Below, one piece after another: positions 42,595 to 51,966 of a stretch of DNA of 64,000 nucleotides. The stretch lies in the NCBI GenBank assembly GCA_963809925.1, contig CAWELH010000008.1, positions 1-64,000 of the forward strand, written 5' to 3'. The DNA is from DASQZK01 sp963809925. Its GTDB lineage: Bacteria > Bacteroidota > Bacteroidia > Bacteroidales > GCA-2748055. The stretch's first letter is position 1. The number at the start of each line of letters is the position of its first letter. Made by a program: the position numbers and the translations under genes. The notes beneath the pieces were generated by a model that did no database searches, had not been told where the DNA came from, and worked only from the letters and a program-made list of their open reading frames with translations.

Positions 42595-43401
42595 ATGGCA
42601 GGGAATGCAACCACGAAAAAAGATGCGAACATGGATTTATCCATGAAAATAGATGGACAAAGTATTCCTCTTGTAGGGCTTGGCACGTATGGAATGACTG
42701 GCAGATCAGGCATTAATGGGATCATTGACGCCATTGATATTGGTTACCGCCATTTTGATACGGCACAAATGTATCGAAATGAACGGGAGGTTGGTGAAGG
42801 AATCCGACAGAGCGGTATCTCCCGGGAAGAAGTTTTTATAACGACAAAGATCAGTGCCTACAACCTGGAACCTGAGGCTATCGACAGTTCATCACGACAA
42901 AGTATTGAAAATCTGGCAACTGAGTATGCCGACCTTCTGCTCATACACTGGCCAACGCCGGGAATGGACCTGGAATCCTGTTTGTCGGCAATGGTTAAAC
43001 TCAGGGAGGAAGGTCTTACCCGGCATATCGGGGTGAGTAATTTCAGTCCTGATCTGTTCATACAGGCACTGGCTATCGCGCCGGTCATCTGCAACCAGGT
43101 CGAATTTTCGCCCTATGTCGGGGAGTTTAAAAATCTCGAAATTGCGAAAAATAAGAACCTTATGCTCACGGCATACAGTCCGCTGGGCAAAGGCAGAACA
43201 GGCAGGGACGCAAGACTGTCGCGTATCGGTGACAAGTATGGCAAAACAGCATCGCAGACAGCTCTGCGATGGTTACTGCAACTCGGGAATGTATCGATAA
43301 TTCCGAAAGCCTCAAACGAAAAACACCGGAGGGAAAATTTTGACATATTCGATTTTGAACTTGATGAAGAAGATATGGCACTGGTATCCCCCGGTTCATA
43401 G
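42595..43401 (+). CDS. Aldo/keto reductase
   Basis: 268 residues from 42595; the ATG at 42631 or 42643 (giving MKIDGQSIPLVGLGTYG) is also plausible and matches the usual family N-terminus. AKR motifs are GYRHFDTAQMYRNE (catalytic Asp and Tyr), TTKIS (Lys), LLLIHWPTPG (His), GVSNFS, and IPKASNEKHRRENFDIFDF for NADPH binding. It reduces small aldehydes or ketones. The gene ends about 15-20 residues earlier than usual relatives but keeps all catalytic positions. It stands alone on the + strand, divergent from the efflux operon. Confidence 0.87.
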   Translation: MAGNATTKKDANMDLSMKIDGQSIPLVGLGTYGMTGRSGINGIIDAIDIGYRHFDTAQMYRNEREVGEGIRQSGISREEVFITTKISAYNLEPEAIDSSSRQSIENLATEYADLLLIHWPTPGMDLESCLSAMVKLREEGLTRHIGVSNFSPDLFIQALAIAPVICNQVEFSPYVGEFKNLEIAKNKNLMLTAYSPLGKGRTGRDARLSRIGDKYGKTASQTALRWLLQLGNVSIIPKASNEKHRRENFDIFDFELDEEDMALVSPGS

Positions 43402-43495
43402 ACGGAAAATATAAGGAAAGCACGGACGGACGAATTCACTAAATTCAACACATCCGTAAAGATCATTGATTATTAATCATTTTAAATGTAACAAT

Positions 43496-43927
43496 ATGAG
43501 AAAGAATGAAGCAAGTGCAAAGTGGACAGGAAATTTCAAACAGGGGAAAGGAAGTTTAATATTGCCGGCAATCAGTCAGCCATTTACATTTACAGCAGCT
43601 TCCCGCTTTGAAAATGATGAAGGAACCAATCCGGAAGAACTTATCGCTGCCGCCCATGCCGGATGCTTTTCAATGGCCTTTGCAAATATCCTGACCATTG
43701 CGGGATTTCCGCCTAAAGTAATAAATACGGTAGCGACGGTAACCATGGGTAAGAAGGACGGGGGAAATGGCATTACCACCAGTGAGCTGAATACCAGGGC
43801 AGAAGTTCCGGGCATCAGCAAGGAAAAATTCCTTGAACTTGCCAATGATGCCAAAAAGAACTGTCCGGTTTCAAGAGCGCTGGCTTCGGTAGATATCAGC
43901 TTGAATGCCGAACTTGTATCAGGCTGA
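43496..43927 (+). CDS. osmC: OsmC/Ohr-family peroxidase
   Basis: 143 residues from the ATG at 43496, which gives the MRKNEASAKWTGNFKQGKG start typical of OsmC. The redox cysteines are Cys 57 in AAAHAGCFSMA and Cys 123 in KKNCPVSRAL, with the Arg-Glu support residues (ASRFENDEGTNPEELI). It reduces organic hydroperoxides using lipoyl or thiol donors. 94 bases after the aldo/keto reductase, so possibly part of the same detoxification unit. Confidence 0.88.
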   Translation: MRKNEASAKWTGNFKQGKGSLILPAISQPFTFTAASRFENDEGTNPEELIAAAHAGCFSMAFANILTIAGFPPKVINTVATVTMGKKDGGNGITTSELNTRAEVPGISKEKFLELANDAKKNCPVSRALASVDISLNAELVSG

Positions 43928-44334
43928 CCAGCGGATGATGGACCGTGAGCCGTATGTTTCTCAATGAATGTAATGCTGTAGAAATCATAGTTTTAATGCT
44001 TTTTTTGCAATAATCATTGCAATTTGATGATTTTCTGCAAAAAATGCATTAGAATTCATATCCTTCAGTAGCATGAATTGTATTGAAGCTGGAATTACTC
44101 TATGAGCAATTCGACTTCGGAACGCATTCAAAATGGTCAGGCCAAACTGTTAAAAGGTGTCTGCGTGATGGATCGCATTATGGCTGATTGACGTTTTGCC
44201 CATGACGTAATTTTGCATGCTTCCGTCTGTACAACGCCTTCCTAGTTTCCTCTCCCTATTGATTCAGATGAAAAAAATACGGAAAATTCATTACCTGTTA
44301 TAGCCGTTAGACAAATATGGGCTCTTTATCACGT
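43928..44334. other. Intergenic, no gene seen
   Basis: 407 bases without a credible reading frame, RNA gene or clear terminator. It separates the + strand OsmC gene from the minus-strand end of zwf. Confidence 0.5.
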
Positions 44335-45882
44335 TCACCTAACCTCCCCTATCAATCCGGTTGAAGCCAGCGGTTCCGCAAAGGTATGCCAATATCTCCC
44401 GCTATGAGCGATAAGTGCATCGGATTCAGCAGGACCCCAGCTGCCTGCGGAATAGTTTGGGAATTTCTGAGGAGGATTGTTCTCCCATACATTTATGACC
44501 GGCATAATGCAGCGCCATGATTCTTCAATCTGGTCGGCACGCATAAAAAGCGTGGCATCACCAAGCATGATATCATTGAGAAGAGTTTCATAGGCATCAG
44601 GTGGATCATGGGTATACGTGTCACTGTAATTATAGATCATATCCACCGGGTTCAGTCTCATATCCAGCCCGGCTTTTTTCGTCTGAAAATGGATCCGCAC
44701 TCCCATTTGTGGCTGAATACCGATAACCATCAGGTTTGGGTTAAGCAACTCTCTCACCCCCGCAGAGAAGATACGGTGTGGCACTTCCCTGAACTGGATC
44801 ACGATATATGACGTATTTTTCTGAAGCCGCTTGCCTGTCCGGACTAAAAAAGGAACGCCCTGCCAACGCCAGTTGTCTATAAAAAATCGCATCGCAGCAA
44901 AAGTTTCCGTCTGTGAATCCGGATCCACGTTTTGCTCCTTGCGGTATTCCTTCACTTCTTTGCCTTCGATCCAACCCTCACCGTACTGACCGCGAACGGT
45001 GTTGACGTACACCTCTTCTTCCGAATATCGCCTGATGGCATGAAGCACCTCCAGCTTTTTATCCCTCACGCTGTCTGCGTGTAGATTCACTGGTGGCTCC
45101 ATCGCCGTGAGACACAAGAGCTGAAGGATATGATTCTGAACCATGTCCCTGACCACACCTGCCTGTTCATAATAGGGAGCCCGGCTTCCCACTCCCATCT
45201 GCTCAGCCACATGTATCTGAACCTGTTCGATATAATTCCTGTTCCAGAGGGGTTCAAAAAGGACATTGGCAAAACGGATAGCCATAATATTCTGTACCGT
45301 TTCCTTTCCCAAAAAATGATCAATCCTGTACACCTGGTCCTCGCTGAATATTCCCCGGAGGATCCTGTTCAGATCGATGGCGCTTTCAACGTCATGGCCA
45401 AAGGGTTTTTCAACCACAATCCTGTGTCTCTCACTGTTGGCGGCAATCCCTGCTTTGTCGAGATGCTGAGCAATGACCTTGATAAAACCCGGCGACACCG
45501 CCATATAAAATATCCTGATGATCTCCTCATCTCCTCCCTTCCAGTCTTTTTCAATTTTTTCAATGATGCCATTTAGTTTTGTATAGGATTTATCATCGGA
45601 AATATCTGCCCTGACATAGTCAATCTCCTTTTCAAACGCTTTCCATTTTTCTTTATCGGCTTTCCCGCGGCGCGAAAATTTATTGACACCGTCGAGAAGC
45701 CGGGCATGATAATCGGCCGCGGTCAAATCCTTAAGGTCGACACTTAGAATCCTGAACTTATCCGGGAGGTATTTATCGACATATAGATTATACAGTGCCG
45801 GCATAAGTTTACGCCAGGTAAGATCCCCGTTTCCCCCAAAAATTGTCAGGATCACAGGCTTAAGCTCTGAAATATTTTTCAT
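44335..45882 (-). CDS. zwf: Glucose-6-phosphate 1-dehydrogenase
   Basis: 515 residues, full length. The nucleotide motif is GGNGDLTWRKLMPALYNL (about 14-31). The substrate and catalytic motif RIDHFLGKETVQN is near residue 186, with the catalytic His about 50 residues later in the C-terminal domain. EKPFGHD near residue 158 holds the conserved Lys-Pro. It oxidises glucose 6-phosphate to the lactone and makes NADPH. It is the last gene of a pentose phosphate operon, 41 bases after gnd. Confidence 0.95.
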   Translation of the reverse strand: MKNISELKPVILTIFGGNGDLTWRKLMPALYNLYVDKYLPDKFRILSVDLKDLTAADYHARLLDGVNKFSRRGKADKEKWKAFEKEIDYVRADISDDKSYTKLNGIIEKIEKDWKGGDEEIIRIFYMAVSPGFIKVIAQHLDKAGIAANSERHRIVVEKPFGHDVESAIDLNRILRGIFSEDQVYRIDHFLGKETVQNIMAIRFANVLFEPLWNRNYIEQVQIHVAEQMGVGSRAPYYEQAGVVRDMVQNHILQLLCLTAMEPPVNLHADSVRDKKLEVLHAIRRYSEEEVYVNTVRGQYGEGWIEGKEVKEYRKEQNVDPDSQTETFAAMRFFIDNWRWQGVPFLVRTGKRLQKNTSYIVIQFREVPHRIFSAGVRELLNPNLMVIGIQPQMGVRIHFQTKKAGLDMRLNPVDMIYNYSDTYTHDPPDAYETLLNDIMLGDATLFMRADQIEESWRCIMPVINVWENNPPQKFPNYSAGSWGPAESDALIAHSGRYWHTFAEPLASTGLIGEVR

Positions 45883-45923
45883 GATATCACATTAATTTTA
45901 AAACTCTGAATAGCAGCAGCCAC

Positions 45924-47324
45924 TTACCAGTCGGTGTGAAAAACGCCTGCTTCATCCACCCTCTGGTATTTGTGTGAGCCGAAGTAATCACGCTGGGCCT
46001 GGATCATGTTGGCTGCAAGATGACCATTGCGGAATGCGTCGAAATAGGCAAGTACAGACATAAATCCTGGCACCGGCACACCGGTGGAGGCTGCTGCAAT
46101 AATCATATCACGCAGGTCCTGTTCAAGCGTATCTGCCGTGACTGAAAGCTTCTTATCAAAAAGGATATTCGACAATTCCGGATTCTCTTCATACGCATGC
46201 ATAAAATCCCAAAGCATGGCCGATCGTATGATGCAGCCTCCCCTCCAGATACGCGAAATTTCACCGATCTTCAAGCCGTAGCCTTTTTTTGATGAAGCGA
46301 TCCTGAGAAGTTCGAGACCCTGGGCATAGGTCAGCAGCATGCCCAGATATAGTGCGTTTTCCATTTTCCCGGTGAACGCCGGCTTCGTCTCATTTATCCT
46401 TCTATCTGGCCCTTTCAGGATCATGCCGGCTTTTTCGCGTTCTTCCTTGAATGCCGACAGATGTCTCATGGATACGGCGGCATCGATGGTGGGTACGGGA
46501 ACCTGAAGGTCCATGGCTATCTGTGACGTCCATTTTCCTGTTCCTTTTTGCTTTGCCGAATCAAGAATATGGTCGATGAGGTAACCGTCTTCGGTCTCAT
46601 CTTCCTTTCCAAGTATATCAGCTGTTATTTCTACCAGGAAGGACGAAAGACGGCCCTGGTTCCAGCGGTCGAATACCGATTTCATACCGGGATTTTCCAT
46701 GCCCAGACCGTTTTTCATTATATCGTATACCTCGGAGATAAGCTGCATAATGCCGTATTCAATGCCATTGTGTACCATTTTAACGAAGTGCCCTGCAGAT
46801 CCGGGACCCAGCCACGTCACACAGGGTGATCCTTCCACCTTTGCAGCGGCGCTCTCGAAGATCTTCCGTACAGTCTCATAAGCCTTTTCATCACCGCCCG
46901 GCATCATGCTGGGACCACGCCGTGCTCCCTCTGCCCCGCCGGATACCCCAACACCTAAATAACCCAGACCCTTTGACACGACCAATCTGGTGCGGCGGTC
47001 GGTATCATCCGGATGCGAATTCCCCCCGTCGATAATCAGATCATCTTTCTCCAACATCGGGATAAGCTCAAGTACAACTTTATCCACCACCCCCGCCGGA
47101 ACGAGCATCATCACTTTTCGTGGTTTGCTTAAGCCGGAAACAAAGTCCTTTAGCGAACCCACACCCTTAACCTTAAACTCCCCCGCCTCCTTGTTCAGGG
47201 CATCAACCTGTTCGTTTTCCAGATCGTAACCAAGAGCCGAATAGCCCTTTTCAGCGATGTTCAGGATAAAATTCCTGCCCATGACACCCAGTCCTATAAG
47301 CCCAAAATCATACCTTTCCATCAT
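45924..47324 (-). CDS. gnd: 6-phosphogluconate dehydrogenase, decarboxylating
   Basis: 466 residues. The Rossmann GLIGLGVMGRN is at 9-19, VSGGAEGARRGPSMMPGG at about 127-144, the catalytic Lys in HFVKMVHNGIEYG near residue 183, and the substrate motif ILDSAKQKGTGKW near residue 255. It converts 6-phosphogluconate to ribulose 5-phosphate with CO2 and NADPH. It is 4 bases from the HAD gene and directly before zwf, so the two oxidative steps are co-transcribed. Confidence 0.95.
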   Translation of the reverse strand: MMERYDFGLIGLGVMGRNFILNIAEKGYSALGYDLENEQVDALNKEAGEFKVKGVGSLKDFVSGLSKPRKVMMLVPAGVVDKVVLELIPMLEKDDLIIDGGNSHPDDTDRRTRLVVSKGLGYLGVGVSGGAEGARRGPSMMPGGDEKAYETVRKIFESAAAKVEGSPCVTWLGPGSAGHFVKMVHNGIEYGIMQLISEVYDIMKNGLGMENPGMKSVFDRWNQGRLSSFLVEITADILGKEDETEDGYLIDHILDSAKQKGTGKWTSQIAMDLQVPVPTIDAAVSMRHLSAFKEEREKAGMILKGPDRRINETKPAFTGKMENALYLGMLLTYAQGLELLRIASSKKGYGLKIGEISRIWRGGCIIRSAMLWDFMHAYEENPELSNILFDKKLSVTADTLEQDLRDMIIAAASTGVPVPGFMSVLAYFDAFRNGHLAANMIQAQRDYFGSHKYQRVDEAGVFHTDW

Positions 47325-47328
47325 TCAT

Positions 47329-47949
47329 TTATATTATGTTTATTTCACTTAGCCTGCTGCGCAGTTGATCAGGAACAGGCAGATGGATGCATCGGTAACC
47401 CTCGTACCGTGCCGCATCTATGTTTTCTTCACGGTCATCGATAAACAGGCATTCCGAAGGTTTCAAACCACATACATGAACAGCGGTCCTGAAAATCTTT
47501 CCATCCGGTTTACGCATATGCAAAAAAGCGGAACTGAAAAAATTACTGAAATACCTGTTCAGACCGAATTTTTCAATCCTGAATAAATTCAGAACGAAAG
47601 ATTCGTTGTTGATGGTAGCCATTTTGTATTTCCGCTGCTGATTCAACTCTTCGAGAATCTCAAGTGTGGTGTCGTACGCCCGGCTCTGATTCTTCATAAA
47701 ACGGATGATATCCTCCCTGGTGAATGCCCGGTTCTCAGAAAAATATACGGCATCAATATAGTCTTCAAGTGTAAGATCACCCTTTTCCAGATCTTCAAAC
47801 ATAAGCTCATGAACCTTCTCCGTTTTCTCAAAATCAAATGAGAATTGTTCTGCCGCTGCTTCCCTGGAATGTTCATCCCAGCCATTCGACAGGCAGACGC
47901 CGCCGACATCAAAAAAAACGGCTTTAATATTCATCTCTTCAATCATCAT
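47329..47949 (-). CDS. HAD-superfamily hydrolase
   Basis: 206 residues; the third Met (MNIKAVFFDVGG, start 47934) is the likely true start. HAD motif I is FFDVGGVCL, motif II is a Thr/Ser in MATINNES near residue 108, motif III is the Lys in RKPDGKIF, and motif IV is FIDDREENIDAA near residue 176. The small helical cap is of the epoxide hydrolase/haloacid dehalogenase type. It probably dephosphorylates a sugar phosphate. Its position between tal and gnd suggests a role in clearing pentose phosphate intermediates, but it is not a lactonase. Confidence 0.8.
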   Translation of the reverse strand: MMIEEMNIKAVFFDVGGVCLSNGWDEHSREAAAEQFSFDFEKTEKVHELMFEDLEKGDLTLEDYIDAVYFSENRAFTREDIIRFMKNQSRAYDTTLEILEELNQQRKYKMATINNESFVLNLFRIEKFGLNRYFSNFFSSAFLHMRKPDGKIFRTAVHVCGLKPSECLFIDDREENIDAARYEGYRCIHLPVPDQLRSRLSEINII

Positions 47950-48024
47950 ATTTACTTTTTGGATTTATGAAGTCATGATCAATGAGTGTTCGCCAGGCAT
48001 AGCTTAATCAACTCTATGCATTTA

Positions 48025-49155
48025 TCAGTGTAATACATGACTGCTTTTTTCTTTGATTGAATCAAGTAGCAAATCGTAAGGCTGAATAAATTTCTCTATC
48101 CCCTCTTCGACAAGCTGACGGCAGACATCCGTCATATCTATCCCGGCATGTTCAAGATTGGCAAAAACGTTATGGGCTTTATTCAGGTCCCGGCTGATGG
48201 TGTCAGCTTCAAGAATGCCATGGTCCCTGAAGGCTTCAATAGTTTCTGCCGGCATGGTATTTACCGTTTGCGGGCCGATGAGCGGCTCGACATACCTGGT
48301 ATCCCGATAGCCCTTTGTTTTATTGCTGGTACTGGCCCAAAGGGGTCTTTGTACCCTTGCTCCCGCGGAAACCAGTTTTATCCATCTATCATCGTTGAAA
48401 ATCCTGCGGAAACTTTCATACGCAATCCTGGCACTGGCAACGGCTGAAGCACCCAATAGTTCTCTCGCTTTTACTTCATCTTCTCCGCTCACCCGCGGAA
48501 GGACTTTTTCATTCAGTAAGCGGTCAACGAGGACGTCGATCCTGCTCAGAAAGAAACTGGCCACCGATGCCACGTTATGCAACGGTTTTCCATCTTTTGC
48601 CCTTCTCTCCAAGGCTCTCAGGTATGCTTCGGCGACTTTTTCATAACTTTCTACCGAAAAGAGCAGGGTGATATTGATGTTGATACCCTCGTACAACATC
48701 TCCTCAATTGCCGGAATGCCTTCTTCCGTTCCCGGAATTTTAATAAAACAGTTGGGACGGTCGACTTCGCTGAACAGCCGCCTTGCTTCTGTCATGGTCT
48801 TTTGGGTGTCCCGGGCCAGATGGGGTGAAACTTCAAGACTGACAAAACCGTCGAAGCCGTCCGACGATTCATAGACCTTCCGCAACATATCACAGGCATC
48901 CTGAATATCTTTTGTGGCAAGTGCCTCATAAATTTCTTCCGGTTTTTTATGATCCTCCGCAAGCTGACGAATCTGATCATCATACAGGTTGCCCTCTGTC
49001 ATTGCCGTATTAAAAATCTTCGGATTTGAGGTGATGCCCCGCAGGCCTTCCTTCACGATCCGGTTTTTTAATTCTCCATTTTGAATGATCTCTCTGGAGA
49101 GATTATCGAGCCAATAACTCTGTCCATAATCCAAAAGTTCCTTAAACTTTTCCAT
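48025..49155 (-). CDS. tal: Transaldolase
   Basis: 376 residues, the long form. GLRGITSNPKIFNTAM (about 38-53) and SLEVSPHLARDTQKT (about 106-120) are family signatures; the Schiff-base Lys is 139 in NCFIKIPGTEEG. NVASVASFFLSRIDVLVD and ARVQRPLWASTSNK follow. It moves a dihydroxyacetone unit between sugar phosphates in the non-oxidative pentose phosphate pathway. It sits between rpiB and the HAD gene with short gaps. Confidence 0.93.
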   Translation of the reverse strand: MEKFKELLDYGQSYWLDNLSREIIQNGELKNRIVKEGLRGITSNPKIFNTAMTEGNLYDDQIRQLAEDHKKPEEIYEALATKDIQDACDMLRKVYESSDGFDGFVSLEVSPHLARDTQKTMTEARRLFSEVDRPNCFIKIPGTEEGIPAIEEMLYEGININITLLFSVESYEKVAEAYLRALERRAKDGKPLHNVASVASFFLSRIDVLVDRLLNEKVLPRVSGEDEVKARELLGASAVASARIAYESFRRIFNDDRWIKLVSAGARVQRPLWASTSNKTKGYRDTRYVEPLIGPQTVNTMPAETIEAFRDHGILEADTISRDLNKAHNVFANLEHAGIDMTDVCRQLVEEGIEKFIQPYDLLLDSIKEKSSHVLH

Positions 49156-49167
49156 GTAGCTTCCCTC

Positions 49168-49617
49168 CTATTTAAAGTATTTTTTCTCAATAGATTCGAT
49201 TTTTTCAGAACGCCGGGCATGCCTTTCCTCATCCGAAACGACGGCATCAAGAAATATCCCGGCTATTTCCATAGCCAACTTGCTTCCAATGACGCGTTCA
49301 CCGATGCACAGGATATTCATCCTGTCGTGTTCAACACCCTGATGCGCCGAATAGCTGTCGTGGCAAACCGCTGCGCGCACGCCGGGAAATTTATTGGCGG
49401 CAATCGAAACTCCGACGCCGCTGCCACAAATAAGTATACCCCTGTCGATCCTGCCCTCTATAATTGCTAGTGCCAGGGCTTCAGCGGCATCTGGGTAGTC
49501 ATCGTACGCAATATCCGGATCCGGGGTAACAAGTTCGTGCCCGTTTTCCAAAACTACCTCCCGTAAAAACCCCGCATAGCTGATGCCAGCATGATCGCGT
49601 GCAATACCTACCTTCAT
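49168..49617 (-). CDS. rpiB: Ribose-5-phosphate isomerase B
   Basis: 149 residues. The RpiB pattern is complete: MKVGIARDHAG, YDDYPDAAEALA, GILICGSGVGVSIAANK with the catalytic Cys 64, and HDSYSAHQGVEHDRMNILCIGERVIG. It interconverts ribulose 5-phosphate and ribose 5-phosphate. Its start overlaps the tkt stop by four bases (ATGA), so translation is coupled. Confidence 0.95.
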   Translation of the reverse strand: MKVGIARDHAGISYAGFLREVVLENGHELVTPDPDIAYDDYPDAAEALALAIIEGRIDRGILICGSGVGVSIAANKFPGVRAAVCHDSYSAHQGVEHDRMNILCIGERVIGSKLAMEIAGIFLDAVVSDEERHARRSEKIESIEKKYFK

Positions 49618-51635
49618 GGCTGTTTAATTTTAACCGACTTCTTAATGATTTCCACAAGATTCCCGGTGGTAAACCCGAAATGCTCAAAATTGTCTTTATC
49701 ACTTGCACTAGCACCGAAACGATCAATCGATACCACGATACCTTTATCACCAACCCATTCTCTCCAGCCTAATGATGCGCCTGCTTCAACAGCGACCCTG
49801 TCGCGGGTACCGGGAGGAAGTACCAAATTCCTGTAGGCTTCATCCTGTTCCCTGAAAAGTTCCCAGCAAGTCATACTCACAACACGGGCATCGATATCAC
49901 TGTCGTGAAGTTTCTCCTGGGCTTCAAGAGCGAGATGGACCTCTGAGCCTGTCGCGATTAAAATGACATCAGGTGTTTCTCCCATTTCCTCCGAAATAAT
50001 ATACGCTCCCTTAAGGGCGCCACTTGCATCCGCATATTTTTCCCTGTCGATCACCGGGACGTTCTGACGAGTCAGGATCACCATCGACGGTCCCTTCTTT
50101 CGCTGAAGCACAGCCCTCCACGAGAATGCCACTTCGTTGGCATCGGCAGGACGAAAGACATACATGTTGGGCATCGCCCTGAATGAGGCCAGGTGTTCCA
50201 CCGGCTGATGTGTGGGACCATCACCCCCCAGACCTATGGAATCGTGTGTAAAGACATAAATCGTGGGAATTTCCATCAGAGCAGCCAGCCTGATGGCAGG
50301 CCTTGCATAATCCGAGAATATAAAAAATGTGGAGGCAAATGCCCGTAATCCGCCATGAAGTGTTATCCCGGTCGTGGCTGCCGACATACCGTGTTCACGG
50401 ATGCCCCAGGCGATATTCCTGTTCTGATAGTTTCCTTTTCCAAAGTATCCGGAGTCATCCATTAGTGTTTTGGTGGAAGCAGCGAGGTCCGCACTCCCGC
50501 CAAGGAGGTAAGGAATATGACCAGCAAACGCATTGATGACCTTGGATGAAGCTTTTCTGGTCGCCATAGGTCCGTCACCTGTACTGAAGTCCGGGATATC
50601 GGCGTCCCAGTCATCCTCAAGTTCAAGTCTCCGCCCCTTTTCAAGCAGTGAGTAAGCCTCATAGTGTTCAGCTTTGTAACTGTCATACATTTTCTGCCAT
50701 TCCTGCTCTTCTTTCCTTCCCCGTTCGACAGCCCCGCCCATGTATGACCCTACTTCTTCAGGCACATAAAATGTGCGGTCGGGCGGCCAGCCGTAGATTT
50801 CCTTAGTTCTCCTCACCTCATCCTCCCCAAGCGGTGAGCCGTGAGCCTCGGGCGAGTCCTGCTTCTCCGGAGCTCCGAATGCAATATGTGTCCGGAGTAT
50901 AATCAATGACGGTCGCTCTTTTTCCTGCATGGCTTCCCTGTAAGCATTGTGAATTTTATCAGTGTCATTTGCACTCTCACCCAGGTCCTGAACATGCCAG
51001 CGGTAGCCTTCGAAACGCGTTTTTACATCATCGGAAAAGGTGATATTGGTCTTTCCGTCGATGGTGATATGATTCTGATCATATAGAAAGATCAGTTTCC
51101 CCAGGCCGAAATGTCCGGCCAATGAAGCTGCCTCGTTGGAAGCACCTTCCATAAGATCACCATCACTGCAAAATCCAAAAACGTAATGATCCACAACCGG
51201 GTAGTCAATTCTGTTGAAGCGGGCCCTAAGATGGGCTTCTGCCATGGCCATCCCCACCGCTGTCATCATCCCCTGACCCAGTGGACCGGTGGTAGTTTCA
51301 ATGCCAGCAGTAAGTCCATATTCCGGGTGTCCCGGCGTCCTGCTCCCCCATTGCCGGAGATTTCTAATTTCGTCCATCGGCAGATCATACCCGGTAAGAT
51401 GCAGCATGGAATACTGAAGAATCGACGCATGCCCGTTCGAAAGGACAAAACGGTCACGGTTAAACCATTCCGGATTTTTCGGATGATACTTCATGATCCT
51501 GTCCCATAAAACGAATGCCGCGGGTGCCAGGGCCATTGCCGTACCGGGGTGACCCGATCCAGCCTTCTGTACAGCATCCATGGCCAGTGTCCGTATCGTG
51601 TTTATACACAGTTCTTCCAATTTTTCTTTGTTCAT
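49614..51635 (-). CDS. tkt: Transketolase
   Basis: 673 residues from the ATG at 51635, preceded by an AAAGGAAAGAG ribosome site; a longer frame to 51746 has no family support. The thiamine diphosphate motif is GDLMEGASNEAASLAGHFGL near residue 155, with GHPGTAMALAPAAFVLW at the N-terminus. The pyrimidine domain has EHGMSAATTGITLHGG, and the C-terminal domain begins near residue 540. It transfers two-carbon ketol units. It is the first gene of the operon tkt-rpiB-tal-HAD-gnd-zwf. Confidence 0.94.
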   Translation of the reverse strand: MNKEKLEELCINTIRTLAMDAVQKAGSGHPGTAMALAPAAFVLWDRIMKYHPKNPEWFNRDRFVLSNGHASILQYSMLHLTGYDLPMDEIRNLRQWGSRTPGHPEYGLTAGIETTTGPLGQGMMTAVGMAMAEAHLRARFNRIDYPVVDHYVFGFCSDGDLMEGASNEAASLAGHFGLGKLIFLYDQNHITIDGKTNITFSDDVKTRFEGYRWHVQDLGESANDTDKIHNAYREAMQEKERPSLIILRTHIAFGAPEKQDSPEAHGSPLGEDEVRRTKEIYGWPPDRTFYVPEEVGSYMGGAVERGRKEEQEWQKMYDSYKAEHYEAYSLLEKGRRLELEDDWDADIPDFSTGDGPMATRKASSKVINAFAGHIPYLLGGSADLAASTKTLMDDSGYFGKGNYQNRNIAWGIREHGMSAATTGITLHGGLRAFASTFFIFSDYARPAIRLAALMEIPTIYVFTHDSIGLGGDGPTHQPVEHLASFRAMPNMYVFRPADANEVAFSWRAVLQRKKGPSMVILTRQNVPVIDREKYADASGALKGAYIISEEMGETPDVILIATGSEVHLALEAQEKLHDSDIDARVVSMTCWELFREQDEAYRNLVLPPGTRDRVAVEAGASLGWREWVGDKGIVVSIDRFGASASDKDNFEHFGFTTGNLVEIIKKSVKIKQP

Positions 51636-51966
51636 AATATCGCACTCTTTCCTTTTACTCAGTCTCCTTTCAGAGCATCTCTCCGTCTCCTTGTGTATAG
51701 ATTGGTAAGTGTAGTATAAGGAAAAATCATGCCAGCATCGCTTCAAAGATCACTTCCGTGGTAAATGAACTGTTTGACAGGCGCAAGCTGGAAGAACCAT
51801 GTCTTACATAAATGTCTGGGTGTGGAAATTGTTCAACAGAAACTGTGGCAAACTCCGGTAATTCATAGGCTGAAGCCTGACCTTTATAAAACTATAGCGC
51901 ATATGGTATTGTTATCAATCTCATACCCTAGAAATAAAAAATTCGGACGTTACCATATCCTATCCT

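Noticed and set aside
47329..47949. HAD protein as the missing 6-phosphogluconolactonase
   Set aside because: The HAD motifs I-IV indicate an Asp-dependent phosphatase, unrelated to known lactonases.
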